A model generated the notes under the pieces. It searched no databases, had not been told where the DNA came from, and saw only the letters and a list, made by a program, of their open reading frames with translations. Shown in pieces: positions 1 to 4,172 of a DNA stretch of 6,961 nucleotides. The DNA lies in assembly GCA_934101625.1 (NCBI GenBank), contig CAKORV010000042.1, positions 1 to 6,961 on the forward strand, given 5' to 3'. The DNA comes from an uncultured Bacilli bacterium. Its GTDB lineage: Bacteria > Bacillota_I > Bacilli_A > RF39 > UBA660. The first letter of the stretch is position 1, and every line of letters begins with the position of its first letter. The translations under genes and the position numbers were made by a program.

Positions 1-162
1 TATTTCTTTTAATAATATAATTATATCTTTAATATTAAAATTAATATAGAAGTTTTTATTGTCTAATAAATAAATTGATAACCTAACTTTATCAACATTA
101 TTTAAATTATTATACATATCTAATAAATCAAAAACTTTTTTAGTATTATTATCTAATAACAT
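1..162 (-). CDS. Unrecognised protein, N-terminal 54 residues (partial, runs off left edge)
   Basis: Reading leftwards from an ATG at 162-160, 54 codons stay open to the window edge with no stop. The protein begins MLLDNNTKKVFDLLDMYNN and continues with alternating Leu/Ile/Val, Asn and Lys. It looks like a soluble helical protein: there is no signal peptide and no long hydrophobic segment. I do not recognise a family. A weak Shine-Dalgarno (AGGT, five bases before ATG) lies in the right place. Codon choice matches the neighbours (TTA Leu, AAT Asn, AAA Lys), which supports real coding, although in sequence this AT-rich such use is only modest evidence. It is preceded by about 170 non-coding bases, so it probably has its own promoter or is read at a low level from the ABC remnant upstream. 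The full length and function lie outside the window. Confidence 0.5.
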   Translation of the reverse strand, partial: MLLDNNTKKVFDLLDMYNNLNNVDKVRLSIYLLDNKNFYINFNIKDIIILLKEI

Positions 163-207
163 ATTTTACCTGTTTTCTTTATTTATATTTTTAAAATCAA
201 CTTAAAT

Positions 208-233
208 TTTTGAATAAAAGTTTTAATTCAAAA
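208..233. repeat. Near-perfect AT palindrome
   Basis: TTTTGAAT at 208-215 pairs exactly with ATTCAAAA at 226-233. The inner AAAA (216-219) and TTTT (221-224) can extend the stem with one bulged A. On the plus strand it is followed by a T-rich run (234-244), so it is terminator-like rightwards, yet no plus-strand gene ends here. In DNA this AT-rich the pairing could be chance. Confidence 0.4.
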
Positions 234-246
234 TTTTATTTTTTAG

Positions 247-276
247 AAAAATCAAAAATATTAAATATTGATTTTT
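247..276 (-). terminator. Possible weak terminator after the ABC remnant
   Basis: AAAAATCAA (247-255) and TTGATTTTT (268-276) form a nine-base-pair stem around a 12-base loop that can itself pair partly (AATATT twice). It lies about 60 bases beyond the ATPase stop in the leftward direction. The stem is nearly all A-U, and the U-run is inside the 3' arm rather than after it, so it would be a weak terminator at best. Confidence 0.35.
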
Positions 277-335
277 TCCTTATTTTATGGGCTATAAGTA
301 ACTTTTCTTAATTACTACCTGTGTCTATACTATAT

Positions 336-755
336 TCATCCAACTCTCTGTTTCATACCACCAGATAAACTACTAATCTTTTTATCCATAAATTCACTTA
401 ATCCATATTTTTCTAATAAACCTTTAACATATAGAATATTCTCCTCACTACACTTATCCTGTATTTTCAATCCAATAATAGCATTCTCATAAACACTTAG
501 CCAAGGAAACAAGCTATCATCTTGAAGCATATATCCAACTTTAACATCATCCTTAAAAGCAAACTTACCATCAAAATCACTATCTAATCCTGCTAATATA
601 TTAAGTAATGTACTCTTACCACATCCACTAGGACCAACAATAGAAACAAACTCACCATCTCTAACACTTAAAGATAAATTTTCTATAGCCTTAACCTCTC
701 CACTTAAACTATTATAACTTTTACTCAAATTATCAATAACAAGTAAATCATTCAT
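336..755 (-). pseudogene. Truncated ABC importer ATPase (nitrate/sulfonate/taurine type), lacks Walker B
   Basis: The 139 residues match the front half of an SsuB/TauB/NrtD-like ATPase. Walker A is GPSGCGKST at 41-49, the Q-loop is YMLQDD with Gln78, followed by SLFPWLSVYENA, which is typical of this subfamily, and the signature LSGGMKQRV is at 130-138. One Gly and a TGA stop then follow. Walker B, the D-loop and the switch His are all absent; family members are usually about 240-260 residues, so roughly 45% is lost. Without the catalytic Glu and switch His it cannot be a normal ATPase. The start at 755 overlaps the end of the binding-protein gene by eight bases, a usual translational coupling that shows the two belonged to one importer operon. 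A different frame past the break reads DEYSIDTGSN before a stop; this could be a C-terminal scrap of a deleted neighbour or chance. An assembly or frameshift error alone does not explain it, because the missing sequence is not found downstream. Confidence 0.85.
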
Positions 756-1734
756 TTACATTAATGACTATATCTTCAAAATTAACTTTTTTATCTAAAG
801 CATTATTATATTCCATTAAATCTAGTAAATTATTATAAGCACTTTCTTTAATAGAAGTATCCTCCCACCAAGAATCAGCATCTTTATATCTATCAATAAC
901 CTTTTCTATATCTTCAAGACTATTATTAGGAAACTCACTCTTAATAACCTCTGCAATAGTTTTACTATCATTATTCTTAACAAAATCTAATCCTTTTTGA
1001 ATCGCATTTGTAAAACTTTTAATAGTATCTCTATTATTATCTAAATAACTTTTCTTTGTATGAAAAACAGTATAAGGAACTTCACCACTCAATAAACCTA
1101 AACTACCCAAAACACATCCAAAACCCTCTTTTTCTATACTTAAAGCAGTAGGTTCAAAAAGATTAACAAACACTTCTTCCTTACTTCCAATATATGCTCC
1201 ACTTAAAGAAGCAAATTCAACCGATGTATCACTAATAACATCACTAGATTTTAATCCATTCTTATATAAGGCATAATTAAACACCATTTCTGGCATTCCA
1301 CCTTTTCTACCAACCAAAATTCTCTTACCCTTAATATCATCTAAACTAAAATTATCTTTATACTTACAATCTCCAACTAAAAATTGTCCATCTCTTTTAG
1401 TTAAACTTGAAAAATTAACTAAATAATCCTCTTGACCATTATCATAAACATAAAGTGTAGCTTCTAATCCACTAAGTCCTACATTAGCATCCCCAGACAA
1501 AACAGCCGCAGCAACTTTATCAGCTCCACTAGTTAAAATAACTTCAACATCTATACCTTCATCTTTAAAATAATCATTATGAATACTAACATAAAACGGT
1601 GTATAGAACAAACTATGAGTGACTTCGGAAATAACAATTTTTTTATTTACAGTTTCTTCTTTTCTATTTAATAAACCAAATAATCCAAAAATAAGCAAAG
1701 CAAACACTCCTACACTTAATAATATTTTCTTCAT
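748..1734 (-). CDS. ABC transporter substrate-binding protein, NMT1/THI5-like (nitrate/sulfonate/taurine/HMP class)
   Basis: This is a 328-residue extracytoplasmic binding protein. Lys2-Lys3 and a hydrophobic stretch at about 4-22 form a signal or anchor. The mature part starts near residue 32 with the family pattern: an opening strand (KKIVISEVTHSLFYTPFYVS), FKDEGIDVEVI, TSGADKVAAAVLSGDANVGLSG at about 68-89, then LDDIKGKRILVGRKGGMPE at about 131-149. Length fits the family. I chose ATG 1734 over the in-frame ATG at 1767 because AGAGAGGG sits just before 1734 and the signal peptide starts there; the upstream extension would also run through the promoter. The signal has no Cys, so there is no lipobox, which is unusual for a Gram-positive binding protein; it is probably tethered by an uncleaved helix. 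The substrate cannot be read from sequence (aliphatic sulfonate, taurine, nitrate or thiamine-pyrimidine are all possible). The partner ATPase is broken and the permease is missing here. Confidence 0.85.
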   Translation of the reverse strand: MKKILLSVGVFALLIFGLFGLLNRKEETVNKKIVISEVTHSLFYTPFYVSIHNDYFKDEGIDVEVILTSGADKVAAAVLSGDANVGLSGLEATLYVYDNGQEDYLVNFSSLTKRDGQFLVGDCKYKDNFSLDDIKGKRILVGRKGGMPEMVFNYALYKNGLKSSDVISDTSVEFASLSGAYIGSKEEVFVNLFEPTALSIEKEGFGCVLGSLGLLSGEVPYTVFHTKKSYLDNNRDTIKSFTNAIQKGLDFVKNNDSKTIAEVIKSEFPNNSLEDIEKVIDRYKDADSWWEDTSIKESAYNNLLDLMEYNNALDKKVNFEDIVINVNE

Positions 1735-1755
1735 TTTACCCTCTCTTTCTAAAGT

Positions 1756-1784
1756 ATTATATGTCAAAAAAATTATTGTGTTAT
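1756..1784 (-). promoter_or_regulatory. Probable promoter of the binding-protein gene
   Basis: Read leftwards, a perfect TATAAT lies at 1761-1756, with ATAACA (four of six matches to TTGACA) 17 bases upstream at 1784-1779. Transcription would start near 1749, leaving a leader of about 15 bases that holds just the AGAGAGGG ribosome site. Inferred from consensus only. Confidence 0.45.
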
Positions 1785-1806
1785 CATACTAAATATTTGA
1801 TATAAT
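1776..1806 (+). promoter_or_regulatory. Probable extended -10 promoter of the plsC operon
   Basis: A perfect TATAAT at 1801-1806 is preceded by TGA (1798-1800), giving the TGnTATAAT extended -10 form, which depends little on its -35. The best -35 is TTGTGT at 1776-1781 with a long 19-base spacer. The start point would be near 1813, so the leader is only about 15 bases and carries AAAGGA eight bases before the ATG. The -35 region overlaps that of the leftward promoter. Confidence 0.6.
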
Positions 1807-1827
1807 TAAAATGAAAGGACTTAATAT

Positions 1828-2397
1828 ATGAAATATACTTTATATAAATTAGCAAGACCAATTCTAACTTTATTTATGAAAGTATTTTATAAAGTAGAAA
1901 TAATTGGTAAAGAAAACCTAATAACAAATGAATCTAATATACTCGCAGGTAATCACACAAGTAATTTAGATGCTTTACTAATAATATCATCCACTAAAAC
2001 AAATATTAGATTTCTCGCAAAAAAAGAATTATTTAAAGGTATATTAAAACCATGTTTCTTATCATCAGGTGTAATACCAGTAGATAGATCAAAAAAAGAT
2101 CCTAAATCAAAAGAACTATCTTTAGAAGCACTTAAAAATAATGAAACAATATGTATATTTCCAGAAGGCACTATAAATAGAACTAAAGAAACAATCATGC
2201 CATTTAAATACGGAGCAGTATCATTTGCTAGTAAAACTAATTCATACATAACACCATTTATCATAAAAGGAAAATATAAATTATTTAAAAAAAGTGTATC
2301 GCTCACATACTTAAAACCTTATAAATTAGAAACTAATGATTTAGAAAAAGAAAACAATAAATTAATGAATATAATAAAAGGAGAGTTAGAAAAATGA
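1828..2397 (+). CDS. plsC: PlsC-type 1-acylglycerol-3-phosphate acyltransferase, copy 1
   Basis: The family transfers an acyl chain to lysophosphatidic acid at the inner face of the membrane, giving phosphatidic acid for phospholipid synthesis. The 189-residue protein shows the four acyltransferase blocks: NHTSNLD with catalytic His43 and Asp48, GVIPVDR at 81-87, FPEGT at 111-115, and the ITP block near 141-143. The N-terminus is hydrophobic but short (about 9-21), as expected for a peripheral or monotopic enzyme; length is slightly below the usual 200-250. Block III reads FPEGTIN, where the family almost always has FPEGTR, so Ile116 replaces a conserved Arg; the block II Arg87 is kept. It is the first gene of the rightward operon, has AAAGGA before its start, and its TGA stop overlaps the next ATG. 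Sequence cannot separate lysophosphatidate from other lyso-lipid acceptors. The symbol denotes the family, not proven orthology. Confidence 0.88.
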   Translation: MKYTLYKLARPILTLFMKVFYKVEIIGKENLITNESNILAGNHTSNLDALLIISSTKTNIRFLAKKELFKGILKPCFLSSGVIPVDRSKKDPKSKELSLEALKNNETICIFPEGTINRTKETIMPFKYGAVSFASKTNSYITPFIIKGKYKLFKKSVSLTYLKPYKLETNDLEKENNKLMNIIKGELEK

Positions 2398-2398
2398 A
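2375..2398 (+). repeat. Coupling-junction repeat, copy 1
   Basis: TAAAAGGAG, then three extra bases (AGT), then TAGAAAAATGAA. It encodes the KGELEK end of the first acyltransferase, carries the ribosome site of the second, and contains the ATGA stop/start overlap. The same block without the three bases recurs at 2962-2982. Confidence 0.75.
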
Positions 2399-2981
2399 AT
2401 TTTGGTATAAAACTTTAAAAGCAATATTAAAACCAATATATAAATTATATTATAATCCAAAAATATATAATAAAGAAAATTTAAATGTAGAAGGTCCAGT
2501 TATATATGCTGCAAATCATATACATTTAATGGATCAATGTAACATAATAATAAGTACTAAAAGAATTATTACATTTATGGCAAAAAAAGAATATTGGGAT
2601 TCATTCAAAACAAGATGGTTCTTTAAAATAGTTGGATGCATTCCAGTAAATAGAAGTATACATGATGAATCAGCTAAAATGAAAGCATTAGAAGTATTAA
2701 ATAATGGAGGCGCTATTGGGATATTTCCAGAAGGAACAAGAAATAAAACAAAGCAAAAATTACTTCCATTTAAATTTGGAGCAGTATCAATGGCTAACAA
2801 AACAAATGCTACAATTGTACCCATCGCAATAACAGGTCACTATAAATTCAGAAGTAAAGATTTAAAAATAAAAGTAGGTATACCATTTAAAGTTAAAGAC
2901 AATGATTTAGAAAGCGCAAATAATAATCTATATAATCAAATATCAACAATGATAGATGAACTAAAAGGAGTAGAAAAATGA
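2394..2981 (+). CDS. plsC: PlsC-type acyltransferase, copy 2 (tandem paralogue)
   Basis: This is a 195-residue paralogue of the preceding gene, alignable along its whole length and closest from block III to the C-terminus (for example PFK.GAVS.A.KTN and NDLE..NN.L shared). Active-site block NHIHLMD has His42 and Asp47; block II is GCIPVNR at 81-87; block III is the canonical FPEGTRN at 111-117; block IV is IVP near 141-143. The expected role is lysophosphatidate or related lyso-lipid acylation on the cytoplasmic membrane face. It starts inside the stop of copy 1 (ATGA) with AAAAGGAG ten bases before, so translation is coupled. Its own TGA overlaps the start of the acetyltransferase in the same manner. 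With all canonical residues present, it is the copy more likely to be the standard enzyme; the two may differ in acyl donor or acceptor, which is inference. Confidence 0.9.
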   Translation: MKFWYKTLKAILKPIYKLYYNPKIYNKENLNVEGPVIYAANHIHLMDQCNIIISTKRIITFMAKKEYWDSFKTRWFFKIVGCIPVNRSIHDESAKMKALEVLNNGGAIGIFPEGTRNKTKQKLLPFKFGAVSMANKTNATIVPIAITGHYKFRSKDLKIKVGIPFKVKDNDLESANNNLYNQISTMIDELKGVEK

Positions 2982-2982
2982 A
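2962..2982 (+). repeat. Coupling-junction repeat, copy 2
   Basis: TAAAAGGAG joined directly to TAGAAAAATGAA: the same 21 bases as at 2375-2398 apart from a one-codon indel. It encodes the KGVEK end of the second acyltransferase and supplies the ribosome site and ATGA overlap for the acetyltransferase. A shorter relative (TAAAAGGAG, A, TTAGA, ATG) precedes the MazG-like gene at 3431-3448. Confidence 0.75.
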
Positions 2983-3433
2983 CATTGAAATAAGAAAGTC
3001 TGAAATAAAAGATTTAAAAAAAGTAAATGAACTATTAACTAAATTAATAAGATATGAAAAACAATATGACAACAATATAAATGGAGAATGTACTATAAAT
3101 AACTTTTATGAAAATATAGTAAATAATTCAAACAATATAATTTTCTTAGCATTAGATAATGAAAGTATAATAGGTTATCTTTATGGATACATAGAAAATA
3201 ATGGAGATACTTGTATAAATCTAGTTTCTAAAATAGATGCATTATTTATAGAACAAGATTATAGACAAAAAGGTATAGGAAATATGCTTATTAATGAATT
3301 TAAAAAATGGTCTAAAGAAAAGAATGCTAAATATATAGAAGTAGATGCAATGAAAGAAAATATAAAAGCAATTAATCTTTATAAGAAAAATAAATTTGTT
3401 GAAAAGAAAATAACTCTAATTAGTGAAATATAA
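2978..3433 (+). CDS. GNAT-family N-acetyltransferase
   Basis: A 151-residue, single-domain GNAT protein, typical length for the fold, which moves an acetyl (or other acyl) group from its CoA ester to an amine. The N-terminus (IEIRKSEIKDLKKVNELL) is the usual strand plus helix 1. The central strand IIGYLYGYIE at about 64-73 is followed by the acetyl-CoA binding motif A: DALFIEQDYRQKGIGNMLI, with Arg96-Gln97-Lys98-Gly99-Ile100-Gly101 as the pyrophosphate loop. Motif B (NIKAINLYKKNKFVE, about 128-142) contains the AINLYKKNKF pattern with a likely catalytic-region Tyr135. The substrate cannot be deduced: protein N-termini, antibiotics, polyamines and other small amines are all possible. Translation is coupled to the upstream acyltransferase by an ATGA overlap with AAAAGGAG ahead of it, so it is made in step with the lipid enzymes. 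Confidence 0.88.
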   Translation: MNIEIRKSEIKDLKKVNELLTKLIRYEKQYDNNINGECTINNFYENIVNNSNNIIFLALDNESIIGYLYGYIENNGDTCINLVSKIDALFIEQDYRQKGIGNMLINEFKKWSKEKNAKYIEVDAMKENIKAINLYKKNKFVEKKITLISEI

Positions 3434-3445
3434 AAGGAGATTAGA

Positions 3446-3769
3446 ATGGAAAAATATAATAAATTAGTAAGAGATAAAATTCCAAGTATAATAACAAATA
3501 ATGGAGAAATACCAGTAACAAGAATATTAAATGATGAAGAATATAAAATAGAATTAGAAAGAAAATTATATGAAGAATACCAAGAAGTAATTAATTCCAA
3601 CGACAAAGATAGACTAGAAGAGTTAGCTGATATGATAGAAGTAATAAAAGCCCTAGCAAGCCTAGAAGGTAAAAACTTACAAGATATAATTTTAATCGCA
3701 GAACAAAAAAGAGAAAAACGAGGTGGATTCAAAGATAAGATTTATCTTGAAAGAGTACTAAAGAAATAG
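3446..3769 (+). CDS. MazG-like nucleoside triphosphate pyrophosphohydrolase
   Basis: A 107-residue, all-alpha NTP-PPase-like protein. It begins with the widely shared YNKLVRDKIPSII signature of small MazG-like/phosphoribosyl-ATP pyrophosphohydrolase-like proteins in Firmicutes and phages. The metal site is visible as EEYQE (Glu43, Glu44, Glu47) and EELAD (Glu59, Asp62), the EExxE...ExxD arrangement that holds Mg2+. The expected reaction is hydrolysis of an NTP to NMP and pyrophosphate, cleaning up abnormal nucleotides. A role in histidine synthesis (HisE) is unlikely, as no his genes are near and the opening signature differs. The C-terminal KREKRGGFKDKIYLERV is typical of the family. It lies 12 bases after the acetyltransferase, with AAAAGGAG spanning the previous stop, so it is in the same operon. 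Exact substrate unknown. Confidence 0.85.
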   Translation: MEKYNKLVRDKIPSIITNNGEIPVTRILNDEEYKIELERKLYEEYQEVINSNDKDRLEELADMIEVIKALASLEGKNLQDIILIAEQKREKRGGFKDKIYLERVLKK

Positions 3770-3788
3770 AATTAATATGTGATAATAA

Positions 3789-4103
3789 ATGAATAAAAAG
3801 ACTATAAAAGTAAATTCAATAATTTGTGTTTTAGGAATAATTATGCTTATGTTTATATATTTTAACGAAATATATAAAACCAAAGACTACATTAAAACAA
3901 AGACACTAATTACTGCAAATATAGAAAATACTGATTTAGGAACAAACGACAATTCTAACTCTAATAAATATAAATATGTTGAAGTAAAATATGAAACACT
4001 AAAAGAAATAGGAGAAAAATTAGTTCAAGAATATTCAAATAATGAAAAGTTACAACTAATTATAGAAAAAAGTCAAACATTGTCTAAAAAGATAGAAAAA
4101 TAG
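3789..4103 (+). CDS. Small single-pass membrane protein of unknown function
   Basis: I do not recognise a family. The 104 residues open with a Lys-rich tail (Lys3, 4, 7), then one hydrophobic helix at about 9-25. After a second basic patch (28-38) comes an Asn/Ser/Asp-rich linker at about 46-60. The remainder, 61-104, is Lys/Glu-rich and probably helical, possibly a short coiled coil. There is no Cys suited to a lipobox and no signal-peptidase site, so the helix is probably an uncleaved anchor. Positive charge on both sides leaves the topology uncertain. The gene follows the MazG-like gene by 19 bases with no room for a promoter, so it is probably the last gene of the operon. The region before its ATG lacks a good Shine-Dalgarno (only GTGATA), so translation may be weak or depend on readthrough from upstream. 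No clear terminator follows. Confidence 0.65.
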   Translation: MNKKTIKVNSIICVLGIIMLMFIYFNEIYKTKDYIKTKTLITANIENTDLGTNDNSNSNKYKYVEVKYETLKEIGEKLVQEYSNNEKLQLIIEKSQTLSKKIEK

Positions 4104-4118
4104 AATAACACTTTTTAC

Positions 4119-4146
4119 TTGAAAAATTTTAAAAATGTGGTAAAAT
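4119..4146 (+). promoter_or_regulatory. Promoter of the acyl-CoA synthetase-like gene
   Basis: TTGAAA (4119-4124, five of six to consensus), a 16-base spacer, then TAAAAT (4141-4146, five of six) with TGG just before it as an extended -10. Transcription would begin near 4153. The ribosome site AAGGGG (4161-4166) lies six bases before the ATG and is among the strongest in the window. Confidence 0.65.
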
Positions 4147-4172
4147 AAAATACAACTCGGAAGGGGTGTTTT

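Larger units (their letters stand above)
163..335. other. Non-coding AT-rich spacer with inverted repeats
   Basis: No credible gene is present: every frame on both strands is broken by stops within a dozen or so codons. The stretch separates the truncated ATPase gene from the next leftward gene. It holds two A/T-rich inverted repeats (208-233 and 247-276). I could not place a convincing -35/-10 pair for the gene at 1-162. The part nearest the ATPase (about 300-335) is where the missing 3' half of that gene should have been, so this spacer probably contains the scar of a deletion. Confidence 0.6.

Noticed and set aside
163..335. Riboswitch (for example TPP) linked to the importer
   Set aside because: It is downstream, not upstream, of the importer genes, lacks TPP consensus such as CTGAGA, and the true upstream leader is too short for any riboswitch.
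308..344. DEYSIDTGSN tail read as a degenerate Walker B/D-loop (compare LDEPFSALD) restored by a frameshift
   Set aside because: Even with a frameshift, the 15 or so residues between signature and Walker B and everything after the D-loop are missing, so no working ATPase results; the likeness is short and may be chance.
1735..1767. Upstream ATG (1767) as the start of the binding-protein gene
   Set aside because: It would place MTYNTLEREGK before a clear signal sequence, has no ribosome site, and runs over the probable -10 box; AGAGAGGG points to 1734.
1756..1767. Leftward TTGACA directly followed by TATAAT, looking like a perfect promoter
   Set aside because: The two boxes abut with no spacer, so they cannot be used together; only the TATAAT was kept as a -10.
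1811..1831. Tiny frame MKGLNI overlapping the start of plsC copy 1, as a leader peptide
   Set aside because: Six codons with no ribosome site of its own on a leader of about 15 bases; its ATG is at or before the predicted transcription start.
1953..2306. Leftward open frame inside plsC copy 1, and a similar one at 2534-2824 inside copy 2
   Set aside because: Both are antisense shadows of conserved acyltransferase sequence; their mutual similarity only reflects the paralogy of the sense genes.
2893..3075. Leftward open frame across the plsC/acetyltransferase junction
   Set aside because: Antisense to two well-supported genes; hydrophobicity comes from reverse-complemented Lys/Asn codons.
3379..3732. 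Leftward open frame over the MazG-like gene
   Set aside because: Shadow of a gene with clear catalytic residues; Ser/Ile/Leu-rich composition is typical of antisense AT-rich sequence.
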